Below are positions 33,812 to 42,050 of a stretch of 64,000 nucleotides of DNA, piece by piece. The notes beneath the pieces were generated by a model. The model was not told the DNA's origin and did not search any database. It saw nothing but the letters and a program-made list of their open reading frames with translations. How positions within the stretch are numbered: position 1 is the stretch's first letter; each line of letters opens with the position of its first letter. This DNA comes from Catenulispora sp. EB89. GTDB taxonomy: Bacteria; Actinomycetota; Actinomycetes; Streptomycetales; Catenulisporaceae. The DNA lies in NCBI RefSeq assembly GCF_041261445.1, contig NZ_JBGCCU010000013.1, positions 186,001-250,000 on the forward strand, written 5' to 3'. The position numbers and the translations under genes are program-made.

Positions 33812-34826
33812 GGCATCGGCCGGTCCCGCACCAGAGGAGCTGCCAGGGCTGGTCTCCGGCTGGCTGCGCGAATCAGGGATCGACCACGAGCTCCCGCTGT
33901 CGCTGACCCGGGTCGGCGTCGGGCAGTCGAACCTGACCTACGCGGTCACCGACAGTTCCGGGCGCCGCTGGATCCTGCGCCGCCCGCCGCTGGGCCACCT
34001 GCTGGCCTCGGCGCACGACGTGGCCCGCGAGGCGCGCATCCTGACCGCGTTGCAGGACTCTGACGTGCCCGTCCCGCAGGTGTTCGGCGTGTGGGACGCG
34101 GACGGCGTCCCGATGGTCCTGATGGAGTTCGTCGACGGCCTGGTCCTGGACCGGGAGAAGACCGTCGCCGGAGTCGACGAGCCGACCCGGCACGCGGTCG
34201 GCCTGTCGATCGCCCGCGCCCTGGCGCCGGTGCACGCCGTCGACCTGGACAAGACCGGACTGGTCGACCTGGCCAGCCACAAGCCCTACGCCGAGCGCCA
34301 GCTGAAGCGCTGGACGACGCAGTGGCAGCACTCGAAGACCCGCGAGTCCGCCGACCTGGACACGCTGACCGCCCGGCTGGCCGCGGCGATCCCCGAGCAG
34401 CGCGAGCTCACCCTCGTGCACGGCGACTTCCACCTGCGCAACGTGATCGTCTCGCCCCGGGACGGCGCGGTCACCGCGGTCCTGGACTGGGAGCTGTGCA
34501 CGCTCGGCGACCCGCTGGCCGACGTCGGCACGCTGCTGGCCTACTGGCCGGCGGCCGGCGAGGCCGGCGCGGGCCTGCTCAGCCACTCGATGATGCCCGG
34601 CTTCCCGAGCCGCGACGAGCTGGCCGCGGCCTACCTCGACGCCAGCGGCCGGGACGGCTCCGCGCTCGGCTTCTGGCACGCGCTGGGCCTGTGGAAGATC
34701 GCCATCATCGCCGAGGGCGTGCTGCGGCGCGTCCTGGACGAGCCGCGCAACCGCGCCTCCTCGTCCGCCCCGACCACCGACATGATCGACGCCCTGATCA
34801 CCGAAGCGCTGAGGACTCTGCCATGA
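33804..34826 (+). CDS. APH-fold phosphotransferase family protein (ACAD10/11-type)
   Basis: A 340-residue phosphotransferase. GTG start 33804 overlaps the SDR gene by eight bases. Conserved motifs: GVGQSNLTYAVTDSSGRRW (nucleotide loop), VLRRPP-like RWILRRPPLGHLLASAHDV, catalytic LVHGDFHLRNVIVS, and VLDWELCTLGDPLADVGTLL. These match the APH-like domain fused to acyl-CoA dehydrogenase in animal ACAD10/11, where it phosphorylates 4-hydroxyacyl-CoAs for their breakdown. Standing beside acyl-CoA dehydrogenase, SDR and HAD genes, a hydroxyacyl-CoA kinase role is likely. Confidence 0.9.
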   Translation: MSEASAGPAPEELPGLVSGWLRESGIDHELPLSLTRVGVGQSNLTYAVTDSSGRRWILRRPPLGHLLASAHDVAREARILTALQDSDVPVPQVFGVWDADGVPMVLMEFVDGLVLDREKTVAGVDEPTRHAVGLSIARALAPVHAVDLDKTGLVDLASHKPYAERQLKRWTTQWQHSKTRESADLDTLTARLAAAIPEQRELTLVHGDFHLRNVIVSPRDGAVTAVLDWELCTLGDPLADVGTLLAYWPAAGEAGAGLLSHSMMPGFPSRDELAAAYLDASGRDGSALGFWHALGLWKIAIIAEGVLRRVLDEPRNRASSSAPTTDMIDALITEALRTLP

Positions 34827-35605
34827 CCGACCAGACCACCGCCGCCCCGCACGACACCCCGCGCACCGCGATCGTCACCGGAGCCGCCCGCGGCATCGGC
34901 GCGGCCGTGGCCGCCCGGCTGGCCGCCGACGGGCACGCGGTCGCCGTCGTCGACCTGGACGAGACCGCGTGCGCGGACACCGTCGCGGCGATCACCAAGG
35001 CCGGCGGCAGGGCGCTGGCCGTGGGCTGCGACGTGTCCGACGAGGAGCAGGTGGCCGCGGCGGTCACCCGGATCGCCGCCGAGCTCGGCGCGCCCACGAT
35101 CCTGGTCAACAACGCCGGGATCCTGCGCGACAACCTGCTGTTCAAGATGACCGTCGGGGACTGGGACGCGGTGATGAACGTCCACCTGCGCGGCGCGTTC
35201 CTGATGTCGCGGGCCGCCCAGAAGCACATGGTGGACGCCGGGTTCGGCCGGATCGTGAACCTGTCCAGCACCTCGGCGCTGGGCAACCGGGGCCAGGCGA
35301 ACTACGCCGCGGCGAAGGCCGGCATGCAGGGCTTCACCAAGACGCTGGCGATCGAGCTCGGCAAGTTCGGCGTCACCGCCAACGCCATCGCGCCGGGCTT
35401 CATCGAGACCGACATGACCAAGGCCACCGCGGCTCGGATGGGCGTCGACTTCGACGTCTTCCGCGAGGTCGCGATCAGCCAGATCCCGGTCGGCCGCTCC
35501 GGCAAGCCCGAGGACATCGCGGCCGTGGCCTCGTTCCTGGTGCGCGAGGACGCCGGGTTCGTCTCCGGCCAGGTGATCTACGCGGCCGGCGGGCCGAAGG
35601 ACTGA
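34823..35605 (+). CDS. SDR-family 3-oxoacyl reductase-like protein
   Basis: A 260-residue short-chain dehydrogenase starting at ATG 34823 with an ATGA overlap onto the kinase gene. TGAARGIGAAVAARLAADGH, NNAGILRDNLLFKM, NLSSTSALGNRGQANYAAAK (Ser/Tyr/Lys triad) and IAPGFIETDMT are FabG-like. In this context it more likely works in beta-oxidation than in fatty-acid synthesis. Confidence 0.93.
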   Translation: MTDQTTAAPHDTPRTAIVTGAARGIGAAVAARLAADGHAVAVVDLDETACADTVAAITKAGGRALAVGCDVSDEEQVAAAVTRIAAELGAPTILVNNAGILRDNLLFKMTVGDWDAVMNVHLRGAFLMSRAAQKHMVDAGFGRIVNLSSTSALGNRGQANYAAAKAGMQGFTKTLAIELGKFGVTANAIAPGFIETDMTKATAARMGVDFDVFREVAISQIPVGRSGKPEDIAAVASFLVREDAGFVSGQVIYAAGGPKD

Positions 35606-35650
35606 GACGCCCGACCGATCCGGCCTGTTGAGAAGAAGGCAGAGGCAGCA

Positions 35651-36469
35651 ATGACGCAAAGCACTGAGGCACCCGAGCTGGTCCTGGCCGAGCGGCACGG
35701 CGCGGTCCTGCTGCTCACCCTCAACCGGCCGGAGCGCCTGAACGCCTGGAACATCCCGCTGGAGGAGCGGTACTTCGCGCTGCTCGACGAGGCGGAGGCC
35801 GACGACGACGTGCGGGTCGTGGTGGTCACCGGCGCGGGACGCGGGTTCTGCGCCGGGGCCGACATGGAGGACCTGTCGCAGCTCGGCACGGTCGATCCGG
35901 ACGCCATCACGCAGGCCCAGGCGCAGGCCGAGCGCCGGCCCCGCGAGCGGCCACTGTCCTTTCGCAAACCCCTGATCGCAGCGATCAACGGACCGGCGGC
36001 CGGGCTCGGACTCGTGCAGGCGCTGTACTGCGATCTGCGCTTCACGACGCACGAAGCCAAGTTCACGACGGCCTTCGCGCGGCGCGGCCTGATCGCCGAG
36101 TACGGGATCGCCTGGCTGCTGCCGCGCCTGGTCGGACAGAGCCGGGCGCTGGACCTGCTGATGTCGGCGCGGGTGGTGCTCGGCGACGAGGCGCGCGCCA
36201 TGGGCCTGGTCGACAGGCTCCTACCCGCCGAGTCCCTGGTCGCCGAGACTCTGGCCTACGCGGCGGACCTCGCCGAGAACTGCTCGCCGCGGTCCATGGC
36301 GTTGATGAAGCAGCAGGTGTACCAGGCGATGGATTCGGACCTGCCGACCGCGATCGCGGTGGCGGACAAGCTGATGCACGAGTCGTTCCGCCACCCCGAC
36401 GCCGCCGAGGGCGTGCACAGTTACCTGGAGCGTCGTCCGCCGCGGTTCGCGCCCTTGGAGTCGGCATGA
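35651..36469 (+). CDS. Enoyl-CoA hydratase/isomerase family protein
   Basis: A 272-residue crotonase-fold protein. The first oxyanion-hole stretch reads LTLNRPERLNAWN and the second GAGRGFCAGADMEDLSQLG, then AAINGPAAGLGLVQALYCDL and FARRGLIAEYGIAWLLPRLV with the acidic catalytic region. It sits downstream of the FabG-like gene after a 45-bp gap, and overlaps the HAD gene by ATGA. Hydration of a 2-enoyl-CoA is the expected step. Confidence 0.93.
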   Translation: MTQSTEAPELVLAERHGAVLLLTLNRPERLNAWNIPLEERYFALLDEAEADDDVRVVVVTGAGRGFCAGADMEDLSQLGTVDPDAITQAQAQAERRPRERPLSFRKPLIAAINGPAAGLGLVQALYCDLRFTTHEAKFTTAFARRGLIAEYGIAWLLPRLVGQSRALDLLMSARVVLGDEARAMGLVDRLLPAESLVAETLAYAADLAENCSPRSMALMKQQVYQAMDSDLPTAIAVADKLMHESFRHPDAAEGVHSYLERRPPRFAPLESA

Positions 36470-37092
36470 GCACCACCCCCCGCGCCGTCCTCACCGACTT
36501 CGGCGGAGTGCTGACGTCGAGCATCTTCGAGGCCTTCGAAACGTATTCGGTGTCGGTGTCCGGTGATCCGACGTTGTTCGGGACGCTCTTCCGGAGCGAG
36601 CCGGCCGCCGGCGCGCTGCTGGTGGAGCACGAATGCGGCCGGATCGACCAGGCGGAGTTCGAGCGCGGGATCGCCGAGCTGTTGGCGCCGCGCGGGATCG
36701 TCGTGCCGGCGCCCGGGTTCGTCGACTCGTTCCAGGCGCTGCTGAAGCCGGACGCGGAGATGGTCGCCGCGATACGTGCGCTGCGGGCCGCCGGCGTGCC
36801 GGTGGCGATCGTCTCCAACTCGCTGGGCGACGACGCCTATGCCGGGTACGACCTGGCGGAGCTGGCCGACACGTCGGTGATCTCCGGCGAGGTGGGGGTG
36901 CGCAAGCCGTCGCGGGCGATCTACGAGATCGCGTGCACGCGGCTGGGGGTCGAGCCGTCGGACTGCGTGATGATCGACGACCTGGAGCACAACCTGCAGG
37001 GCGCCGCACGGCTCGGCATCGTCGGGCTGCACCACACCGACTCCAAGCGCACGGTGGCCACCTTGGCCGAATGGTTCGGTATAAGCGTTTGA
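36466..37092 (+). CDS. HAD-IA family hydrolase (ACAD10-type HAD)
   Basis: A 208-residue haloacid-dehalogenase-fold phosphatase. The nucleophile loop is LTDFGGVLTS, followed by AIVSNSLGDDAYAG (motif II), GVRKPSRAIYEIACTRLG (motif III Lys) and CVMIDDLEHNLQGAARLGI (motif IV). The same HAD type is fused to the APH and acyl-CoA dehydrogenase domains in ACAD10, so with its neighbours it completes an ACAD10-like set on separate genes. Start overlaps the upstream gene as ATGA. Confidence 0.91.
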   Translation: MSTTPRAVLTDFGGVLTSSIFEAFETYSVSVSGDPTLFGTLFRSEPAAGALLVEHECGRIDQAEFERGIAELLAPRGIVVPAPGFVDSFQALLKPDAEMVAAIRALRAAGVPVAIVSNSLGDDAYAGYDLAELADTSVISGEVGVRKPSRAIYEIACTRLGVEPSDCVMIDDLEHNLQGAARLGIVGLHHTDSKRTVATLAEWFGISV

Positions 37093-37124
37093 TCACCGGA
37101 GGCTGGCACACCTACGGTCATTCC

Positions 37125-37481
37125 ATGACCGACCCGAGTTCCCTGCGTGACCGCCTCCGTGCCGCCCTTCCGGCCGCGATGAAGGCCCGCGACCGTGCCA
37201 CCGCCTCCACGCTGCGCGCCACGCTCGCCGCGATCGAGAACGCCGAAGCCGTGGACGTGGCCGTGGTGCCGGCCGCCGGGGCCATCGAGGCCAGCGCGGT
37301 CGGGATCGGCGCGGCCGAGGCGGCGCGCCGCGAGCTGAGCGAGGCGGACGTCGCGGCGATCGTGCGCGCGGAGATCGCCGAACGCGAGCACGCCGCTGAG
37401 GTCTACGAGGGCTCGGGCCACGCGGACAAGGCGGCTGAACTGCGGGCCGCGGCGGCGGTGCTGACGACCTTCCTGGCCTAG
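37125..37481 (+). CDS. GatB/YqeY domain-containing protein
   Basis: A 118-residue protein starting at ATG 37125: LRDRLRAALPAAMKARDRATASTLRATLAAIENAEAVD region (residues 6-45) matches the YqeY N-terminal helices, and the C-terminal AAEVYEGSGHADKAAELRAA is typical. Compared with the family it has a shorter C-terminal helix bundle. YqeY proteins resemble the tRNA-binding tail of GatB; exact role unknown. It follows the HAD gene by 32 bp. Confidence 0.88.
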   Translation: MTDPSSLRDRLRAALPAAMKARDRATASTLRATLAAIENAEAVDVAVVPAAGAIEASAVGIGAAEAARRELSEADVAAIVRAEIAEREHAAEVYEGSGHADKAAELRAAAAVLTTFLA

Positions 37482-37566
37482 CCGGACCTGAGTGATGTCC
37501 CGCGGTTCTGTCACAACCTTCGGTTCGAGATCGCGTTCGACGCGGGGGCTCCGCTAGCTTCGATGG

Positions 37567-38742
37567 GTGCCCAATCCAGAACTGGAAGAGCAGGCGGCAT
37601 CGGAGCGCTCTGAGATCCCGGCGACCGAGCCGGAGTCCGAGCGGTCCGAGGCGGCGGCGCCAGCGGTGGAGTCGGCGCCGGGATCCGAGGCTGCGCCTGG
37701 CCGATTAGAGAAGCCGCCCGCGCAGCGCGCTGCGGAAGCCACAGAGAAGCCCGCAGAGAAGCCCGCCGAGAAGTCAGCCGACGAACCGCCACCGCCACCG
37801 TCCGCCGAGAAGCCCCGGCCCCGGCGGCGTCTGCGCACCGCCGCCATCGCCGCCGGCACCGTGCTGGCGCTCGGCGGCGGCACGATCGCGGCCGTCTACG
37901 CCACCCGTGGCAACTCGCCTCCGCAACCCGACCTCAAGATCGTCGCCCCGGCCTACCGCACCCTGGCCATCTCCCTGCCGTGGCCGCAGGACGGCGAGAC
38001 CGCGCTGTGGGCGCAGGGCATCGGGGACCTCGGCACCTGCGGGGACCAGACCCCCGTGCCGATCGCGAGCGTGGCCAAGGTGATGACCGCCTACGTCATC
38101 CTCAAGGACCATCCGCTGGCCGACGGCCAGAACGGGCCGGACATCACCGTCGACCAGCAGGCGGAGACGGAGTCCTACTCGCGTGACGAGAGCTCGGCGC
38201 CGGTGCGCGCCGGCCAGCGGCTCAGCGAGCGGTCCCTGCTGGAGCTGATGCTCGTCCCGTCGGCGAACAACGTCGCCCGGCTGCTGGCCCGCTGGGACGC
38301 CGGCGACCAGACGGCCTTCGTGGACCGGATGAACAACGCGGCGGCCGAGCTGGGCATGAGGAACACCACGTACACCGACCCCAGCGGCCTGGACGCCACC
38401 ACCCGCAGCACCGCCGCCGACCAGCTGCTGCTCGCCGAGAGCGCGCTGACCGACCCCACCCTGGTCACCCTGACCGGCGAGCCCTCGACCCAGGTCCCGG
38501 ACGACCCGACGGTCCTGCCCAACACCGACTCGCTGCTCGGCTCCGACGGCGTGGTCGGCGGCAAGACCGGCTCCAGCACCCCGGCCGGCGGCGCCCTGAT
38601 GTGGGCCGCGCACCGCACCATCGACGGCGAGGACCACCTCGTCCTGGGCGTCGTCCTGCACCAGGCCTCCGGCACCTCACCGGAACAGGGGCTCTACCAA
38701 GCGCTGATCGTCAGCCGCCGCCTGATCGAGGCGATGGTCTGA
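37567..38742 (+). CDS. D-alanyl-D-alanine carboxypeptidase (peptidase S11), membrane-anchored
   Basis: A 391-residue penicillin-binding protein, GTG start at 37567. Residues 1-88 are a cytoplasmic Glu/Pro/Ala/Lys-rich low-complexity tail (KPAEKPAEKS repeats); a membrane helix spans about 90-112. The extracytoplasmic domain carries the serine triad: S168-VA-K171 (IASVAKVM), SAN at 232-234 and GGKTGSST at 331-338. It trims peptidoglycan stem peptides. The anchor is N-terminal and uncleaved rather than the C-terminal amphipathic helix of DacA. A strong terminator follows. Confidence 0.92.
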   Translation: MPNPELEEQAASERSEIPATEPESERSEAAAPAVESAPGSEAAPGRLEKPPAQRAAEATEKPAEKPAEKSADEPPPPPSAEKPRPRRRLRTAAIAAGTVLALGGGTIAAVYATRGNSPPQPDLKIVAPAYRTLAISLPWPQDGETALWAQGIGDLGTCGDQTPVPIASVAKVMTAYVILKDHPLADGQNGPDITVDQQAETESYSRDESSAPVRAGQRLSERSLLELMLVPSANNVARLLARWDAGDQTAFVDRMNNAAAELGMRNTTYTDPSGLDATTRSTAADQLLLAESALTDPTLVTLTGEPSTQVPDDPTVLPNTDSLLGSDGVVGGKTGSSTPAGGALMWAAHRTIDGEDHLVLGVVLHQASGTSPEQGLYQALIVSRRLIEAMV

Positions 38743-38763
38743 CCGTCCGCGTACCGCCGAGGT

Positions 38764-38800
38764 CGAACCGACGCCGGTGGGGGAAACCGGCGCCGGTTCG
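38764..38800. terminator. Hairpin terminator after the carboxypeptidase gene
   Basis: Outer arms CGAACCG (38764-38770) and CGGTTCG (38794-38800) and inner arms CGCCGGT (38772-38778) and ACCGGCG (38786-38792) give a 14-bp stem with one mismatch and a 7-nt loop, 22 bp past the stop. It is followed by CGAAAAAGG. It also faces the convergent FBP gene. Confidence 0.8.
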
Positions 38801-38895
38801 CGAAAAAGGCCGCGTGGTAGGACGTCAGCCTGCTCCGACGGTAGATCGGGGCGGTTGCGCCGGGATTGCGTGCGCCTTGCGGGGCCGATCACCGG

Positions 38896-39396
38896 CTACT
38901 CCGTGAAGATCCGCTTCAGGAACGCGCGCAGATTGTCGTCGGCGCGGGCGATCCGGCTGTCCACGTCCACCGTCTCGTCCAGGTCGTGGCCGTTCGCGGA
39001 GCCCTTGATCCCGCGTACGAACAACGAACACTGCAGATCAGAGCACAGATACTGGCCGACCGAGTTCCCGTTGCGGCCGGACTCGCCGATCCGCCGCGCG
39101 GTCATCAGCACCACGCCGCCGCCGGTGCGGGTGGTCAGGCAGATCGAGCACATGCTGCGGGCGCTGAAGCCGCGGGCCGAGCCGCCGGAGGCGCGCAGCG
39201 AGATGCCGACCGTGCGGCCCTCGTGCTGGACCACCAGGTAGGCGCGCTCGGGGGCGCCGGGATCGCGCCAGCCCAGGAAGTCCAGGTCGGCCCACGGCTT
39301 GTCGGCGAAGTCGGCGGGCAGCCCGAGCCGCTGGGCCTCGCCCTTGGAGCAGTTGACGAAGCTGGTGCGGATCTCGCGCTCGGTGATCGGTTCCAT
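38896..39396 (-). CDS. FBP-domain (EF-G-binding, treble-clef zinc finger) protein
   Basis: A 166-residue protein whose N-terminal helices (FVNCSKGEAQRLGLPADFAD region) and C-terminal zinc ribbon match the FBP/FusB-like EF-G-binding family. The four Cys ligands are C83 and C86 (MCSICL) and C118 and C123 (LCSDLQCSLFVRG). Family members bind elongation factor G and release it from stalled or fusidic-acid-blocked ribosomes. It is divergent from a TetR regulator with a palindrome between, a typical resistance-gene arrangement. Confidence 0.9.
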   Translation of the reverse strand: MEPITEREIRTSFVNCSKGEAQRLGLPADFADKPWADLDFLGWRDPGAPERAYLVVQHEGRTVGISLRASGGSARGFSARSMCSICLTTRTGGGVVLMTARRIGESGRNGNSVGQYLCSDLQCSLFVRGIKGSANGHDLDETVDVDSRIARADDNLRAFLKRIFTE

Positions 39397-39412
39397 GTCC
39401 GGTACGGTAAGC

Positions 39413-39433
39413 TTGCCTAAGTGGGTTAGGCAA
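39413..39433. promoter_or_regulatory. Perfect inverted repeat, candidate TetR operator
   Basis: TTGCCTAA-GTGGG-TTAGGCAA, 8-bp arms with a 5-bp spacer, midway in the 61-bp divergent region between the FBP gene (39396) and the TetR gene (39458). The site fits a dimeric TetR repressor controlling both genes. An AT-rich TTAATTAA just downstream (39438-39445) may belong to the TetR promoter. Confidence 0.75.
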
Positions 39434-39457
39434 ATCGTTAATTAACCAAGGAGATAG

Positions 39458-40030
39458 ATGGCGCGCGCCGGACTGTCCCCCGACGTCCTCGTGACCGCGG
39501 CCGCCGAGCTGGCCGACGAGATCGGCTTCGAGAACGTCACCATCGGGGTGGTGGCGCGCCGGTTCGGGGTGCGCGAACCGAGCCTGTACTCGCACATCCG
39601 CAACGCCAACGACCTGCGGGTCCGGGTCGCGGGCCGGGCGCTGACCGAGCTCGCCGACCGGCTCTCCGAGGCGCTGGCGGGCCGTTCGGGCCGGGAGGCG
39701 CTGATGGCCTTCGCCGCCGCCTACCGCGACTACGCCAAGGAGTGCCCCGGCCGGTTCGCCGCCGCGCGGATGCCCCTGCCCGTCGACTCCCCCGCCGCCG
39801 ACGCCGCGCGCCGGCACTCCGACCTGACCCGCGCGCTGCTCCGCGGCTACGCCCTGGGCGAACCGGCGGAGACCGACGCGGTCCGGCTGCTCGGCGCCAC
39901 GATCCTGGGGTTCGTCACGCTGGAGGCGGCCGGCTCCTACCTCCACAACCCGCGCACCGCCGACGCCTCCTGGAACGCCGCGTTCGAGGCGTTGGACATG
40001 GCTCTGCGGAACTGGCCGGAAACCGCGTAA
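39458..40030 (+). CDS. TetR/AcrR-family regulator with WHG-type ligand domain
   Basis: A 190-residue regulator with an AAGGAG site before ATG 39458. The HTH is at about 10-55 (TAAAELADEIGFENVTIGVV then FGVREPSLYSHIRNANDLRV). The C-terminal part matches the WHG/TetR_C_13-like ligand pocket, ending WPETA. It probably controls the divergent FBP gene and its own transcription. The last codons lie in the first unit of a 20-bp repeat array. Confidence 0.92.
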   Translation: MARAGLSPDVLVTAAAELADEIGFENVTIGVVARRFGVREPSLYSHIRNANDLRVRVAGRALTELADRLSEALAGRSGREALMAFAAAYRDYAKECPGRFAAARMPLPVDSPAADAARRHSDLTRALLRGYALGEPAETDAVRLLGATILGFVTLEAAGSYLHNPRTADASWNAAFEALDMALRNWPETA

Positions 40031-40114
40031 GGCACCGGGAAACGGCGCGAGACAGCGGGAAACGGCGTGCGACAGCGCGAAACCGTGTGCAGCAAAGCGA
40101 AGCGGCGTGCGGCA
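40016..40114. repeat. Five tandem 20-bp imperfect repeats at the TetR 3' end
   Basis: Units CCGGAAACCGCGTAAGGCA (19 nt, includes the stop), CCGGGAAACGGCGCGAGACA, GCGGGAAACGGCGTGCGACA, GCGCGAAACCGTGTGCAGCA and AAGCGAAGCGGCGTGCGGCA follow one another at 40016-40114. The common core is GxGAAxCxGxGTG. The last unit overlaps the terminator stem. Confidence 0.85.
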
Positions 40115-40137
40115 AGCCGGAGCTCACCGCACGCCGC
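40102..40137. terminator. Perfect 11-bp hairpin between TetR and gnd
   Basis: GCGGCGTGCGG (40102-40112) pairs with CCGCACGCCGC (40127-40137) around a 14-nt loop. Located between the converging TetR and 6-phosphogluconate dehydrogenase genes, so probably a shared terminator built partly from the last 20-bp repeat unit. Confidence 0.7.
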
Positions 40138-40149
40138 GATGCGAACGAA

Positions 40150-41589
40150 TCAGGCCTCGACCTCAGGCCGCCCCGGCTCCGCCCACAGCGTGTGGAACGC
40201 GCCGTCGCGATCGGTCCGGTGGTACGTGTGCGCCCCGAAGAAGTCCCGCTGCCCCTGGATCAAAGCCGCCGGCAGCCGCTCGGCGCGCAGCGTGTCGTAG
40301 TACGCCAGCGCCGCCGAGAACGCCGGGACCGGGATCCCGCGGCGCGTCGCCGCGGCGATGACCTCCCGCCACGGCACCTGGGCCTTGGAGATCTCGTCGG
40401 CGAACTCCGGCTCGGACAGCAGGCTCGGCAGCGACGCGTCGGTGGTGTACGCGGCCCGGATCCGGTCCAGGAACGCCGCGCGGATGATGCAGCCGCCGCG
40501 CCAGATCGCCGCGACGCTCCCCAGGTCGATGTCCCAGCCGAACTCCTCGGCGGCGTCCTTGATCATCGTCCAGCCCTGGTCGTAGGCGATGACCTTGGAC
40601 GCGTAGAGCGCGTGCTCGACGGTGGCGACGTAGCGCTCGGCCTCGTGCGGCCGCAGCGGGTGCTCGGTGCCGCCGGGCAGCTGCCGGTACGCCTCGCGCA
40701 GCGCGGTCCGGCTGGAGGCCACGCGGGCGAACGTGGCCTGCGCGATCGCGGTCACCGGCGAGCCGAGGTCCAGCGCGGTCTGCACGGTCCAGCGGCCGGT
40801 GCCCTTCTGCTCGGCGGCGTCGCGCACGATGTCCACGAACGGCTTGTCGGTCCCGGCGTCGGTGTGCGCCAGGATCTCGGCCGTGATCTCGATCAGGTAG
40901 GAGTTCAGCCGGCCCTTGTTCCAGACCCGGAAGACGTCCGCGATCTGCGCCGGGGTGTAGTCCGCGACGTGCCGCAGCAGGTCGTAGGCCTCGGCGATGA
41001 GCTGCATGTCGGCGTACTCGATGCCGTTGTGCACCATCTTCACGAAGTGCCCGGCGCCGTCGGTGCCGATGTGCGTGCAGCACGGCTCGCCGTCCACCTT
41101 GGCGCTGATCGCCTCCAGCATCGGCCCGAGCACGGCGTAGGACTCCGCGGAGCCGCCGGGCATGACCGAGGGGCCGTGCAGCGCACCCTCCTCGCCGCCG
41201 GAGACGCCGGAGCCGACGAAGTGGATGCCCTGCTCGCGCAGCGCCTTCTCGCGGCGCCGGGTGTCCAGGAAGTGCGCGTTGCCGCCGTCGATGATCATGT
41301 CGCCGGGCTCCAGCAGCGGGGCGAACTCGTCGATCACGGCGTCGGTGGCCTCCCCGGCCTTCACCATGATCATCAGGCGCCGGGGTTTCTCGAGCGCCGC
41401 GACGAACTCCTCGGGGTCTGAAGTCGGGACGAACGTCCCCTCGCTCCCGAACTCCTCGACGAGAGCGTGGGTACGAGTGGCCGTACGGTTGTGAAGGGCG
41501 ACGGTGTAGCCGTGCCGGGCGAAGTTCCGCGCCAGGTTGCGGCCCATGACGGCGAGTCCGGTGACGCCGATTTGCGCTGATGCCTGCAT
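40150..41589 (-). CDS. gndA: 6-phosphogluconate dehydrogenase, decarboxylating
   Basis: A 479-residue pentose-phosphate enzyme oxidising 6-phosphogluconate to ribulose 5-phosphate, CO2 and NADPH. GVTGLAVMGRNLARNFARHG binds NADP, HNRT marks the phosphate-binding loop, and the active-site GSGVSGGEEGALHGPSVMPG and KMVHNGIEYADMQLIAE segments are complete. Length matches the long (480-residue, dimeric) family. It is a single-gene transcript: convergent with TetR and preceded by a short gap with a hairpin. Confidence 0.97.
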   Translation of the reverse strand: MQASAQIGVTGLAVMGRNLARNFARHGYTVALHNRTATRTHALVEEFGSEGTFVPTSDPEEFVAALEKPRRLMIMVKAGEATDAVIDEFAPLLEPGDMIIDGGNAHFLDTRRREKALREQGIHFVGSGVSGGEEGALHGPSVMPGGSAESYAVLGPMLEAISAKVDGEPCCTHIGTDGAGHFVKMVHNGIEYADMQLIAEAYDLLRHVADYTPAQIADVFRVWNKGRLNSYLIEITAEILAHTDAGTDKPFVDIVRDAAEQKGTGRWTVQTALDLGSPVTAIAQATFARVASSRTALREAYRQLPGGTEHPLRPHEAERYVATVEHALYASKVIAYDQGWTMIKDAAEEFGWDIDLGSVAAIWRGGCIIRAAFLDRIRAAYTTDASLPSLLSEPEFADEISKAQVPWREVIAAATRRGIPVPAFSAALAYYDTLRAERLPAALIQGQRDFFGAHTYHRTDRDGAFHTLWAEPGRPEVEA

Positions 41590-41644
41590 GAGGGGAAACC
41601 TAACACCTCAGGCCTTTGACGGCATTTCCATCAACCCCAGCTTT

Positions 41645-41662
41645 ACCCCTGTATTCAGGGGT
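41645..41662 (-). terminator. Small hairpin between PspA-like gene and gndA
   Basis: ACCCCTG (41645-41651) and CAGGGGT (41656-41662) form a 7-bp stem with a 4-nt loop. It lies 10 bp past the PspA-like stop on the minus strand and 56 bp above the gndA start. It could terminate the upstream transcript or serve as an operator dyad. Confidence 0.5.
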
Positions 41663-41671
41663 CGGCGGTGC

Positions 41672-41998
41672 TCAGCCCCAGCGCCGGGCGTCCTCCGCCA
41701 GCCGCGCCATCTCCTCCTCCAGCCGGTCCGCCGCCGAGGCCGAGGCCCCGGCGGACTGCGAAGCCTTCAGCCGCGCGATGATGCCCTGGAACTCCGAGAT
41801 CCGCCCCTCCAGATCGGACTTGGCCTTGAGCAAGTTCGTCTCCTCCAGGGAGCCGGGCTGCACCAGCAGAAGCCGGTGCTCCAGGTCGCCCAGCAGATCC
41901 AGCTGCCGCCGCCGGGCCAGTTCGAACTGCTCCAGCGGATCCTCGAACCGGCTCAGGAACCGGTCCGTACTCTTGCGCAGCCATCCACCGACACCCAT
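41672..41998 (-). CDS. Short PspA-like coiled-coil protein
   Basis: A 108-residue protein beginning MGVGGWLRKSTDRFLSRFED, which resembles the amphipathic N-terminal helix of PspA/IM30, then PLEQFELARRRQLDLLGDLE and a coiled-coil rich in Leu/Glu/Ala. Full PspA proteins are about 220-270 residues; this one carries only the first helices, so it may be a mini-PspA that associates with the membrane or regulates a full-length homologue elsewhere. No phage-shock neighbours are seen. Confidence 0.65.
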   Translation of the reverse strand: MGVGGWLRKSTDRFLSRFEDPLEQFELARRRQLDLLGDLEHRLLLVQPGSLEETNLLKAKSDLEGRISEFQGIIARLKASQSAGASASAADRLEEEMARLAEDARRWG

Positions 41999-42050
41999 GC
42001 AGCGCTCCCTTTCAGAAGGCCCAGTTCCACTGGCCTAACAGGCCTAACGC

